Of a DNA stretch of 64,000 nucleotides, positions 17,917 through 26,207 are shown piece after piece. Numbering within the stretch: position 1 is the stretch's first letter; every line of letters starts with the position of its first letter. The translations under genes were made by a program, and so were the position numbers. Source of the DNA: Motiliproteus coralliicola (GTDB lineage: Bacteria > Pseudomonadota > Gammaproteobacteria > Pseudomonadales > Balneatricaceae); contig NZ_QQOH01000001.1 in NCBI RefSeq assembly GCF_003345655.1, positions 372,001 to 436,000 of the forward strand. The letters are read 5' to 3'. The notes under the pieces were generated by a model, which was given only the letters and a program-made list of their open reading frames with translations, ran no database searches and had not been told where the DNA came from.

Positions 17917-18477
17917 GTTCAATGGAGGCTCTGGTAATCTAATTATGTTTTATAACAAGGTGTTATTTTATATACCTCAAGTGAAAATAGTTTGACCAAG
18001 GAAGGGAAGCACTGACTGAAAAATTTGGAAAATAGTGAGCTCCCGGCAGATTACATACCCGTAGGCTTTACAGCCAGAAAGTACCTTAATATGTCAGCTT
18101 GTTAGTTGAGGTTGTGGACCGCTAGGGCAGGATTTACCAGCTGTCTTGATTTTGGCTTGAGGTATGTCTTTTACTGAGTCGTAGAGGTCGAGGTTCGATT
18201 GATACAACATGTCCTCGCTGCTCGCCCCCTGTTGAAAGCACCAGTTCACCTCTGGGTTCCATGTTCCTTAATGCACTGATCCGCAATTACATGGTTTGCC
18301 TCCCTCTACAAACAACTAAGCCGAATGAATCGACCTACCTTTCGCAGCTACCTTTCAGCATTGCACTGAGTGCTTAGTGTTCGCGTAGTTTATCTAGCGC
18401 AACCGCTTGTAATTATTATTCTTGGTATCTTGGTATCTTGGTGATAGTTGATTCTTGCTCGTAGAGGCCTGACTGTA
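17917..18477. other. Gene-poor AT-rich stretch
   Basis: No open frame that I can support on either strand. A short tandem repeat of TCTTGGTAT lies near 18420-18445. Probably eroded island DNA. Confidence 0.5.
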
Positions 18478-18600
18478 TCAATAACTGCAGCAGTCAGATT
18501 CAACACCGCCTGAAATAACAAAAATTACGAATAGCAAGGCAGGCCAAACCCAGATGGGTAGGCTCCGCAGGTACTCAACAATTTTCCAGAATAGGTTCAT
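18478..18600 (-). CDS. 40-aa single-helix membrane peptide
   Basis: Short open frame starting MNLFWKIVEYLRSLPIWV, followed by one hydrophobic helix and ending SDCCSY. Its ATG overlaps the stop (ATGA) of an open frame just upstream, a typical coupled arrangement. The amphipathic N-terminus plus single helix is protein-like rather than random. No strong ribosome-binding site is seen, in keeping with translational coupling. Family unknown; a small toxin or membrane modulator is possible but unproven. Confidence 0.4.
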   Translation of the reverse strand: MNLFWKIVEYLRSLPIWVWPALLFVIFVISGGVESDCCSY

Positions 18601-18737
18601 AGGCTGAGTCTCAATCCCATGATTGCATCTTCAAAGCTGCCGGAAGTGCGCACAAACTTGAGTGGTGCCTTACCACCAGCGTCATAAGCCCACCAACTTC
18701 TTGATTCTGTCTGAACTGATCTTTGGATTCCAGAGGG
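18597..18737 (-). pseudogene. C-terminal fragment of an unidentified gene, coupled to the 40-aa peptide
   Basis: An open stretch whose last ~35 codons look coding (SWWAYDAGGKAPLKFVRTSG..., ending MGLRLSL) but which lacks a start. Just upstream on the same strand another frame reads plausibly (TTASITARFGADNPLESKDQ), suggesting one frameshifted gene eroded at its 5' end. Its stop overlaps the ATG of the 40-aa frame. Confidence 0.35.
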
Positions 18738-18813
18738 TTATCAGCCCCAAATCGCGCTGTGATGCTGGCGGTAGTCAGGCCCTTCGACTGATGCAGATTG
18801 GCTGTTGAACGGC

Positions 18814-19455
18814 TTAGTTCAGGATCGAGAGGATCTGCTCGGGAGCCTGGAAGAACGGTTCTAACGAAATGACCTGGTGTTGACCGTTAACCGTGCAGAC
18901 CAGAGTGGGGACGCCGCTGCTGCCAACCCGCTGCATCAGGGCTTCGGCCCGTTGTGCGATTGCCGTGGCCTCGACCGAAAGGCTTTCAGACGCTAGTGCC
19001 GCGCGGATCTGTTGCTCGGTCATGCTGCCATCCAGCAAGGGTTGCAGCGCTGCGATAATGGGTTCCGGATCGCTAGCAGAAAGCCCGTCGACATAGCGGG
19101 CCTTTTGGAGTCGGTGGGCGAGTGCCATTTCAGTGGCCGCACCCTGTGGGTGGACCAGAACGGCGGCCCGGGCGGTCAGTTCTGAGTTCAGCTCTTCGGT
19201 TTTCGAGCGCAGTATTTGCGTGACATAGGTTTGGCTGAATGGCTGGCCGGTCTGTTGAGCAATTCGCTGGTCTGCCCGTTCAGCGAATTGGCCGAAGCCG
19301 TTGCTCATTTTTAACTGAGCTCCGCCCTGAAACAGGCGGCGGTGCAGGGCGGTGATGTGGATGTCTGCCTGGACAAGCACGTCGAAAATCGGCGCGGCGC
19401 CATAACACCAGCCGCAGTAGGTGTCATAGATCAGGGTGAACTGCTGGTCGGACAT
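18814..19455 (-). CDS. DsbA-family (FrnE-like) thioredoxin-fold protein
   Basis: 213 aa, no signal peptide, so cytoplasmic. The N-terminal strand is followed by the active site YDTYCGWCYGA (C14-x-x-C17), and near the C-terminus is the cis-proline loop SSGVPTLV. The helical insertion between the two marks the DsbA/2-hydroxychromene isomerase-FrnE group, thiol-disulfide oxidoreductases often tied to redox stress. It lies 1.4 kb downstream of, and on the same strand as, the TetR gene, but the DNA between carries duplicated pieces of both genes, so they were probably once adjacent. Confidence 0.87.
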   Translation of the reverse strand: MSDQQFTLIYDTYCGWCYGAAPIFDVLVQADIHITALHRRLFQGGAQLKMSNGFGQFAERADQRIAQQTGQPFSQTYVTQILRSKTEELNSELTARAAVLVHPQGAATEMALAHRLQKARYVDGLSASDPEPIIAALQPLLDGSMTEQQIRAALASESLSVEATAIAQRAEALMQRVGSSGVPTLVCTVNGQHQVISLEPFFQAPEQILSILN

Positions 19456-19595
19456 TCAGAGGGCCTCGCTCACTCAGAAAACGGTAATCGACAACGAACG
19501 GGGGCGCAGCTTGGTGGTTTCGGCAAGCAAAATCAAGTTTGGAGCGACGGCAGGCGGGCGGCTGTAAAGGTTTTGTAGTCGGATCGCCGGCCAGG

Positions 19596-19668
19596 TTAAT
19601 TCGATTCGACGCCCAGGGCCCGGAGGTAGACGGCTTGCAGTTGGGAACCCAGGTGCTTGGCCTGCCTT
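19596..19668 (-). pseudogene. Duplicated 3' fragment of the downstream TetR gene
   Basis: About 73 bp closely resembling 20834-20906, the last ~24 codons of the intact TetR gene. Similarity continues outward on the left into the intergenic GATCGCCGGCCAGGTTA stretch. It lies 140 bp upstream of the DsbA-like gene, the position a tetR gene would hold in an ancestral tetR-dsbA pair. Confidence 0.7.
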
Positions 19669-19689
19669 GTTCAACCGAAAACACATGGA

Positions 19690-20185
19690 ATGAAGACTTC
19701 TACACCCTGTTTGTATTCCGAGTGGCGCATGCTTAAAGCTATCAAGTCCCTCTGTACTTAACAGGGCCTAAAGGGGCTAACACAGCTCCAGCTGCTCTTG
19801 ACTGCCCATCTTGGCACTCCAGCGGACTCTGCATTGCTGTAGCGAGAACCCCGACTAGCTCCACCGCGATGAAGGCAACGGCTAGCCGTGAAAAGTCGCC
19901 GTGGCGATGCCCACATTTAGCCTCGCTTGAAGGATACGTGTGGGTGCGACTGTACAGCGGACCTCTTCGTGGTGTTGGGCGTGACGCTATTGGATAGAGA
20001 GCCGGGCTTGATTCTGAGAGGCGTTTTATAAGCAGGTACAGAGAGACGGTTTTTGGCATGTAGGGGGTAGAGGATGGCAGAGCGGGCAAAGCGATTGATT
20101 GGAAGGATCGGTTAAATTGCTGTTTTCGATCGTGACAGCGCAGGGATGGGTCAGCAATTGCCCGCACCCGCTAGGAGGACCATCC
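19690..20185. other. Stretch without a supported gene
   Basis: A 141-codon minus-strand open frame (19742-20167) exists but lacks a ribosome-binding site and has an implausible composition for its first half; I do not call it. No RNA gene is recognised. Confidence 0.4.
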
Positions 20186-20455
20186 ATGAATACAGTGCGT
20201 CTATTGCTCAAGGCGTTTTTGATCGTCGTTTATCTGCTTGGTTTGTGGCAGTTGGTTGAGCCCAACAGCTTCGGTATCCCGTTCTGGACGCTGTGGGTCG
20301 CCGTCGCGCTATGGATCGCCCATCTCGGTGAGTATCTATTCTTGCGCAGGCGTTTTGCGGGCTTGGCCGGGAGCGCTTTGCACCATTTCTGTCAGACGCT
20401 GCTGTTCGGATTTCTGCATTGGCTGCCGCTGCTACGCCGCCCGAACTCTAACTAA
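20186..20455 (+). CDS. Small inner-membrane protein (DUF1145-like?)
   Basis: 89 aa with two to three hydrophobic helices, beginning MNTVRLLLKAFLIVVYLLG. The ATG at 20186 follows AGGAGG at ideal spacing. The pattern (short hydrophobic helix, VEPNSFGIPF loop, then a helix with AHLGEYLFL) recalls DUF1145/YhhL-type small membrane proteins, but the match is weak. It is embedded between the two halves of the dsbA-tetR duplication scar, so it may have arrived with the inserted segment. Confidence 0.6.
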   Translation: MNTVRLLLKAFLIVVYLLGLWQLVEPNSFGIPFWTLWVAVALWIAHLGEYLFLRRRFAGLAGSALHHFCQTLLFGFLHWLPLLRRPNSN

Positions 20456-20674
20456 CCGGCAATAAAACCGCGGGATTAATAGCGCATCACAAAGAAGTGC
20501 TGCCGCACTGTAAGCCTCGCGAGACGAGGGCGAAACGGTACCGTTCTTGTCAATTTCAACGTGCTACAAGGCGCGGTATTTTGATGCCAGGTTAATCGTT
20601 TCTCAGATCTCCTTATTACACTGCAAAAATGTTTTGGCAGGGTGGCGTAGTGCGCCTCCACAAAAAAAACTTTG
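20456..20674. other. Stretch without a supported gene
   Basis: No credible frame, RNA or strong hairpin seen. Lies between the small membrane protein and the duplicated dsbA-like fragment. Confidence 0.4.
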
Positions 20675-20746
20675 GAACAGGCAACGGTGCAAGGCGGTGA
20701 TTCGGATGTCCTCTTGGGCAAGCACATCGAGGATAGGCGCGGCGCC
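20675..20746 (-). pseudogene. Duplicated N-terminal fragment of the DsbA-like gene
   Basis: About 72 bp similar (roughly 80 percent by eye) to 19329-19401, codons ~19-42 of the DsbA-like gene. It ends abruptly at GGCGCGGCGCC and jumps to sequence matching the intergenic DNA upstream of the intact gene (GCTTGGTGGTTT), marking an internal deletion. Confidence 0.65.
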
Positions 20747-20833
20747 GCTTGGTGGTTTAAACGATTAAATTCAAGCTTGGACCGGCACAATACGGGCGGA
20801 GGTTGTGGCTGGCTTGTCGGATCGCCGGCCAGG

Positions 20834-21448
20834 TTAGTTCGATTCGGTTCCCAGGGCCCGGAGGCAGACGGCTTGCAGCTGGGGGACCAGGTGTTCGGCC
20901 TGCGGTGTCGACCGGCTGTCGTGCCAGTTCAAAGGCCCCACCAGGGTTTCGGCGATGATGCCCACCAGGGCGGAGGCGCTGATACCGGCATCCTGAGCGG
21001 CGAATTCACCGCGATCGATCCCTTCTTGAATCAAGCTCTGGAATAGGGTGGCGTAGCTGCGCCGGTAGTGGAGCCGTTCGGCCTCCACCAGGGCCCCGAC
21101 CGGTTCGGCGATCAAGGCATAGGCAAGTCGCTGTCCCCGTAGGGCGCGAGCGGCAAAGTTGCTGATCACCGCGCGCAGCCGTTCGGCCGCCGATCCATCC
21201 TGGGTCACGAGGCTGCGTACCTGCTCCACTTCGACTTCGGTCGCGCAGCGAAACAGCTCGGCGCAGAGTTCCCCTTTATTGGTGAAATGCTTGTAGACGG
21301 TACCGGTCGCGACCCCCGCACGCTCTGCCGTGGCCGCGATGGTCATGGCATTGAAGCCGCCTTCTGCGACCAGGGCAGTGGCGGCATCGAGCAGTCTTTG
21401 TCGCTGGGCGGCCTGCTGGGCCTGTACCTTGGGTGTTTTTCTGTAAGC
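20834..21448 (-). CDS. TetR-family regulator, divergent from an AidB-like dehydrogenase
   Basis: 204 aa from the ATG at 21448 (a TTG at 21505 would add 19 residues). The N-terminal HTH spans about residues 13-60 (AATALVAEGGFNAMTIAATAERAGVATGTVYKHF, in which the recognition helix is AGVATGTVYKHF). The C-terminal ligand domain is helical and variable. It is divergent from the acyl-CoA dehydrogenase gene with a 188-bp gap that contains two identical-pattern palindromes, the probable binding sites; the inducer may be an acyl-CoA or related lipid. Confidence 0.88.
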   Translation of the reverse strand, partial: AYRKTPKVQAQQAAQRQRLLDAATALVAEGGFNAMTIAATAERAGVATGTVYKHFTNKGELCAELFRCATEVEVEQVRSLVTQDGSAAERLRAVISNFAARALRGQRLAYALIAEPVGALVEAERLHYRRSYATLFQSLIQEGIDRGEFAAQDAGISASALVGIIAETLVGPLNWHDSRSTPQAEHLVPQLQAVCLRALGTESN

Positions 21449-21523
21449 CATAGACGATTCGCCGATTGAGGACGGCAGTGTAGCGGTCGCGGTGGGGTGT
21501 GACAACGATCAGAAGTTAATAAA

Positions 21524-21537
21524 TGAACCTACATTCA
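21524..21537. promoter_or_regulatory. Probable TetR operator 1 (TGAA-N6-TTCA)
   Basis: TGAACCTACATTCA, extendable to AAnTGAA-N6-TTCAnTT. It lies in the tetR/dehydrogenase divergent region, just upstream of a TTGACA -35 candidate at 21543. Confidence 0.6.
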
Positions 21538-21554
21538 CTTTATTGACAATGGTG

Positions 21555-21568
21555 TGAATTAGGGTTCA
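21555..21568. promoter_or_regulatory. Probable TetR operator 2 (TGAA-N6-TTCA)
   Basis: TGAATTAGGGTTCA, the same 4-6-4 pattern as operator 1, centred 31 bp (three helical turns) away and overlapping the likely -35/-10 spacer of the dehydrogenase promoter. Confidence 0.6.
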
Positions 21569-21636
21569 TATTATTGGCGTTGTGTGATGGGCGCAGGCGC
21601 CCCCTTCGCCCCTTTGATAGCTGTTTGGAGCTTGCA

Positions 21637-23319
21637 ATGAGTCAATTTGAACCCGATCGTCATGGTGCAAAAACCCACCAGGTGGAGAATCAACCGCCGC
21701 CGCTGTTGGACTACAACTCCTACACCATGGACCGGGCCTTATCCGAAGCGGTCGAGAGAGAGGGGGCGGCGGCGCAGATCGACAGCTTGAAAGCCTTTGG
21801 GGAGTTGACCGGTTCGGCGAAGGTGATCGAGTGGGGCGAGCAGGCCAACGCGAATCCGCCGCAACTGTTTACCCATGATCGTTACGGCAACCGCATCGAT
21901 GAGGTGCGCTTCCACCCCAGTTACCACCAGCTGATGGCGATGTCGATCGAACATGGTCTGCATGCCTCTCACTGGCTGGCGCCGGGACCCGGTGCCCAGG
22001 TGGCGCGGGCGGCAAGGTTTTATCTGCAGACCCAGGTGGAAGCGTCGCACCTGTGTCCAGTGTGCATGACGTCGGCGGTGATTCCGGCACTGGCTCGGCA
22101 GCCGGAGGTGGCCGCCCAGTGGGCGCCCAGGATTCAGTCGCTCGCCTATGATCCCGGCAATCGCCAAAGCACCGATAAATCGGGCCTCACCATCGGCATG
22201 GCGATGACCGAAAAGCAGGGTGGCTCCGATGTGCAGGCCAACAGTACCCGGGCTTATCCGTTGGGGGCCGGCGGGCCGGGGCAGGCTTACGAGCTGGTGG
22301 GGCATAAGTACTTCGTGTCGGCGCCGATGAGCGATGCCTTTATGGTCTTGGCCCAGGCACCGGGGGGGCTGTCTTGCTTCCTGTTGCCGCGCTGGCGCCC
22401 TGACGGTAGCCGTAACCCGATTCAAATTCAGCGCCTGAAGCCCAAGATGGGCAATGTCGCCAACGCCTCCTGTGAAACCGAACTGCGCGGTGCCTGGGCT
22501 CAGATGATCGGTGATGAGGGGCGAGGGGTGGCCACCATTCTGCAGATGGTGAGCATGACCCGCTTCGATTGCATGATCGGCTCCAGCGCCGGCATGCGCC
22601 AAGCTGTGGTACAAGCGTTGCACCATGCCCATCATCGTCGAGCGTTCGGCAATCGACTGGTGGAGCAGCCGCTGATGCAGAATGTGCTGGCCGATCTGGT
22701 GGTCGAACAGGAAGCGGCATTGATGCTGACCATGCGGATCGCCAGGGCATTGGATGCCAGTGCCGATGACAGCTCAGAGAGGGACCTGGTGCGAATCGGT
22801 ACTGCGCTGGGTAAGTACTGGATCTGCAAACGTACTCCCGGTCATGCCTACGAAGCGATGGAGTGTATCGGGGGCAGCGGGGTGATGGAGGATACCCCGA
22901 TGCCGCGGTTGTACCGCGAAGCGCCGGTTAATGCTATTTGGGAGGGCAGCGGCAATGTGCAGTGTCTGGACCTGTTGAGGGTGCTGGCTAACAAGCCCCA
23001 TACCCTGGAAACCTTGCTGCGGGAGATCGACCAGGCGGCCGGCATAGATCCGCAGCTCGATCGGTTTGTTGCCGATCTGACGCTTGAGTTGGGGGATCAG
23101 CACGAGCTGGAATACCGCTCTCGCGCGTTGGTGGAGCGGCTGGCGTTGGCGCTGCAGGGTTCGCTACTGGTGCGCTTCGGGGATGCGACGATCAGCGATG
23201 CCTTCTGCCGCTCACGCTTGGCTAACGGCAGCTCGGGTTACCTGTACGGTAATCTGCCCCGCGGTATCGACTGCAGCGCGATCATCGCGCGCGCCTGGCC
23301 GGGGTTCATTGCAGCCTAG
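21637..23319 (+). CDS. AidB-like acyl-CoA dehydrogenase
   Basis: 560 aa from the ATG at 21637. The N-terminal HQVENQPPPLLDYNSYTMDRAL and VRFHPSYHQLM segments and the overall length match the AidB branch of the acyl-CoA dehydrogenase superfamily (E. coli AidB is 541 aa), which has an extra C-terminal DNA-contacting domain. Flavin-contact motifs are present (MAMTEKQGGSDVQANST; GGSGVMEDTPMPRLYREAPVNAIWEGSGN). AidB proteins are tied to alkylation stress; activity on acyl-CoA is weak in E. coli. Regulation by the divergent TetR is likely. A perfect hairpin follows the stop. Confidence 0.86.
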   Translation: MSQFEPDRHGAKTHQVENQPPPLLDYNSYTMDRALSEAVEREGAAAQIDSLKAFGELTGSAKVIEWGEQANANPPQLFTHDRYGNRIDEVRFHPSYHQLMAMSIEHGLHASHWLAPGPGAQVARAARFYLQTQVEASHLCPVCMTSAVIPALARQPEVAAQWAPRIQSLAYDPGNRQSTDKSGLTIGMAMTEKQGGSDVQANSTRAYPLGAGGPGQAYELVGHKYFVSAPMSDAFMVLAQAPGGLSCFLLPRWRPDGSRNPIQIQRLKPKMGNVANASCETELRGAWAQMIGDEGRGVATILQMVSMTRFDCMIGSSAGMRQAVVQALHHAHHRRAFGNRLVEQPLMQNVLADLVVEQEAALMLTMRIARALDASADDSSERDLVRIGTALGKYWICKRTPGHAYEAMECIGGSGVMEDTPMPRLYREAPVNAIWEGSGNVQCLDLLRVLANKPHTLETLLREIDQAAGIDPQLDRFVADLTLELGDQHELEYRSRALVERLALALQGSLLVRFGDATISDAFCRSRLANGSSGYLYGNLPRGIDCSAIIARAWPGFIAA

Positions 23320-23341
23320 GGCAAATGGCAATCGATAGAAG

Positions 23342-23370
23342 TGCAGGAAGTCTTTAACAGACTTCCTGCA
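23342..23370 (+). terminator. Hairpin after the AidB-like gene
   Basis: Perfect 12-bp stem (TGCAGGAAGTCT and complement) with loop TTAAC, 22 bp after the stop. It is followed by GTACGTTTCTT, a weak T-rich tail. Confidence 0.65.
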
Positions 23371-23382
23371 GTACGTTTCTTA

Positions 23383-23428
23383 AGAGCTTGGATTGTCTCA
23401 TGCTGAGGGACTTATTCGCAGTTACCCT
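23383..23428 (+). mobile_element. Solo end of the IS5-family element
   Basis: 46 bp identical by eye to 27088-27133, the right end of the IS copy downstream (through GTTACC and two bases beyond). No transposase lies beside it, so it is a remnant of a second insertion in the same orientation. The rest of 23429-23668 holds no gene that I can support. Confidence 0.8.
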
Positions 23429-23668
23429 TACCGGTCGCTGGTACGTAAGAATTCGCAACCTCTCCGAATCCATCAGGTTTCTCAGAAGCGGCCACTGGCC
23501 TTTTGAACACGGGGCATCCCTTGAGGGCACTTAGCAGCTGGTACAAAAAACACACTGAGGTTCAGCAAAGATCGCTGTGTGAATATGGCGAGGGGAAGTG
23601 TTGTATAAGAAAGTGAAAGCAACGGGCTTTCGTTCTTTGGGCAACGTCGCTTCCTTACGGGAATGGGA

Positions 23669-24406
23669 TTATGGAAGAGCATGTAATTTAAGGTAGGTTT
23701 CGCTCATGGTTTTTTCGAGTTTACTCACAAGTTTCTTCCCATCGGCCACCTTGCTTGAGAGGACCAAGTAGACCTCTTTCTTCTGCAGAAGGTTGCTTTC
23801 GATGCCCTGCAGCCCCATTTCAGTGATGATCTGCTTACCTGGTTCTAGGTAATCGAGCACATAATCTACCTGCTTCGATTCCAATAACTTGAATGCGTCC
23901 TTGTGGTCCTCGGCGATATGTATCTTGAGAGCGCTGCTGGGCGCCAGCAACTGGCTAAGCAGTCCGCCATAGCCGTATCCACGCAGCAGCGCGACACGCT
24001 TACCGCGAAGGTCTTTGAGGCTTGCAACATCTGCAGTCTGCCGTTGGTGGTAGGCCAGTAGGCTCATGGTCATTATGGGTTTTTGGCCATACACGACTCG
24101 CCCTTCAACCAACGGATGGCGGATGATCATCAGTACATCGATGTTACCGCTGACAACCTCCTTCAGCGCCTCGGGAACCTCCATGAAATGGGGTTGCCAT
24201 TGATATCCGATATCGGCCAAGGCCTCGTCGAGGATATCTATCAATATCCCCTCTGGTTTTCCCGATGAGGACTGGCTGTAATAGGGCGGCATATTAAATA
24301 GCCCAACCCGAAGCTGGCGTTGTTCTGCGTGGACTGGAGCGATGAGGTTAGGCACCAATAGACAAAACACTATCAGTGGCCGCATTTGGGTGATTATCCT
24401 TTTCAT
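23669..24406 (-). CDS. Periplasmic solute-binding protein (SBP_bac_3 family)
   Basis: 245 aa with a signal peptide (cleavage near PVHAEQ). The mature N-terminus LRVGLFNMPPYYSQSSSGKPEG-type opening (glycine-ILIDILDEAL) and the inner LKDLRGKRVALLRGYGYG hinge segment are typical of family-3 amino-acid-type binding proteins. No ABC permease or ATPase gene is adjacent, so it may serve as a ligand-sensing protein. It is divergent from the histidine kinase at 24670, with a 263-bp gap that should hold both promoters. Confidence 0.84.
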   Translation of the reverse strand: MKRIITQMRPLIVFCLLVPNLIAPVHAEQRQLRVGLFNMPPYYSQSSSGKPEGILIDILDEALADIGYQWQPHFMEVPEALKEVVSGNIDVLMIIRHPLVEGRVVYGQKPIMTMSLLAYHQRQTADVASLKDLRGKRVALLRGYGYGGLLSQLLAPSSALKIHIAEDHKDAFKLLESKQVDYVLDYLEPGKQIITEMGLQGIESNLLQKKEVYLVLSSKVADGKKLVSKLEKTMSETYLKLHALP

Positions 24407-24669
24407 GACTTTGCCCCTCCCTTGATGGTTAATTATGGCCTAACTGTGCCAAACTGTTGATGTTTTCTTGAGCTTCCGTTGGTCAGAGTGGTCTTCTTTG
24501 ACTTGGAACAAGCAGCAGATCATTAGGGCAGACAGACGAGCTAGGGGGAAAGCTGAAGATCGTTAGGTGCCCCATAGTTTATGTACAAATCTCCCTAGCA
24601 CAGGGGAAAGACAATCGATATATATTCAGGACAACAGGGCTCGCCTGTTGGGCCACACAAGGAGAGTGT

Positions 24670-26202
24670 ATGGATATCATCACACAGCTGGCGCTAAAAA
24701 ACCGGTTGCTACATTTTCTGTTAATCGGCATCAGCCTCTGCTTTGTCAGCCTGGCGGCATTCTTCTCCTATTCCCAGAGGGAATATTATCATGAGGAGCT
24801 TCACCAGGATCTGGCGAAGATCGCCCAATTGACCGAGACCAGTCTGGGCGGAGCGCTGATAGCCCGCGCCGACTGGGTTTCCCAGGACATACTGGAACAA
24901 CTCTTGGAATACGATTCCTTTCTGGAGATTGCTGTGCTGTTTTACCCTGATGGTTCCATTCAGAGCTCAGTGCTAAAAGAGCACCTTAGCCACCCTGAGC
25001 TCCCCCCGTTTAAGGCAGCAAGTGATGAGCATCTCCATCATGCCCATGAGGCTCATTTCCCCATTCGTATCGGCGATAATGAGGAGATCGCTGGCGTATT
25101 GTTTCTAAGGGCAAACCTAAGCCAAATTGACGCTGAAATGAAGCGATTCTATGCAACCCAGTTGTTGGCGCTGCTGGTGGTGTTAACCATGACATACGCT
25201 TTTGGTCGCAAGTTGCAGACGGTGATCACCACACCTTATAAACAGCAACAACAAATGCTGGAAAAACAGGTGGCGGAACGTACCGCCCAATTGGTAGAGG
25301 AGGTCCATGAGCGCAAACAGGCCGAGGAGGAACTGCAGGCCGAAAAGCAGATACATCTGGAGCTGATCGACAAGCTGGAACAAGCCCAGAATCAGCTGCT
25401 GCAATCTGAGAAAATGGCCTCGATCGGCCAATTAGCCGCCGGGGTTGCTCATGAGATAAATAACCCGGTGGGCTACATCAGCTCCAATCTCAATACCGTG
25501 CACGACTATATCGATGGCCTACTCAGACTGGTCAATGCCTATGAACGAGAAGGTAAGATTTCGAAGTATTTACCGGCTCTGGCCGAAGAGGTTGCTGCAA
25601 TCAAGGAGGAGATCGATTTTAGTTTCCTAAAGGAGGATTCTACTGCTCTGGTAGACGAGTCAAAGGATGGAATCGAACGGGTTAAAATGATTATCCAGGA
25701 TTTAAAGGATTTCTCTCGCTCGGATTCCAAGGAGTATCAGCTGTACGACCTGCATCACGGGATTGAGAGCACGCTCAACATCGTCAGCAACGAGATTAAG
25801 TACAAGGCGCTTGTGGTCAAGGAGTTTGGCGATCTGCCACAAGTATTTTGCTGCCTGCCACAAATTAATCAGGTGGTACTCAATCTGGTGATCAATGCAG
25901 CCCAGGCGATCGAAGACCGAGGTACGATCACCCTGCGTACTGGAGTGGAAGGCGATAAAGCCTGGTTTGAAGTGGAGGACACCGGCAAGGGAATCGCCGA
26001 TGTAGATCGCAAGTGGATATTCGACCCTTTTTTCACCACCAAACCGGTGGGCGTAGGGACGGGGTTGGGCTTATCGCTGTCCTACGGTATCGTCCGGGAT
26101 CACGAAGGTGAGATTGAGGTACACAGTGAGCTGGGGGTGGGAACACGATTCAGGGTTTGGTTGCCTCTCAAAAAAAATGCGCAGGATGACCGAACCGCCT
26201 GA
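24670..26202 (+). CDS. Orphan membrane sensor histidine kinase
   Basis: 510 aa. A transmembrane helix (about 14-34), a periplasmic domain (35-160) with a His-rich patch (EHLHHAHEAH, 120-129), a second helix (162-178), then a long coiled coil (190-250). The H-box is GVAHEINNPVGYISSN with phospho-acceptor H261. The N box (NLVINAAQAI), G1 box (VEDTGKGIADVD) and G2 (GVGTGLGLSLSYGIV) are all present, so it should be active; it belongs to the HEINNP group. No response regulator is encoded nearby. An IS5-family element has landed 5 bp past its stop. Confidence 0.88.
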   Translation: MDIITQLALKNRLLHFLLIGISLCFVSLAAFFSYSQREYYHEELHQDLAKIAQLTETSLGGALIARADWVSQDILEQLLEYDSFLEIAVLFYPDGSIQSSVLKEHLSHPELPPFKAASDEHLHHAHEAHFPIRIGDNEEIAGVLFLRANLSQIDAEMKRFYATQLLALLVVLTMTYAFGRKLQTVITTPYKQQQQMLEKQVAERTAQLVEEVHERKQAEEELQAEKQIHLELIDKLEQAQNQLLQSEKMASIGQLAAGVAHEINNPVGYISSNLNTVHDYIDGLLRLVNAYEREGKISKYLPALAEEVAAIKEEIDFSFLKEDSTALVDESKDGIERVKMIIQDLKDFSRSDSKEYQLYDLHHGIESTLNIVSNEIKYKALVVKEFGDLPQVFCCLPQINQVVLNLVINAAQAIEDRGTITLRTGVEGDKAWFEVEDTGKGIADVDRKWIFDPFFTTKPVGVGTGLGLSLSYGIVRDHEGEIEVHSELGVGTRFRVWLPLKKNAQDDRTA

Positions 26203-26207
26203 CCTAG

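Noticed and set aside
19742-20167. 141-codon minus-strand open frame in the duplication-scar region
   Set aside because: No ribosome-binding site, unusual composition in its first half, and no domain; left as unassigned DNA.
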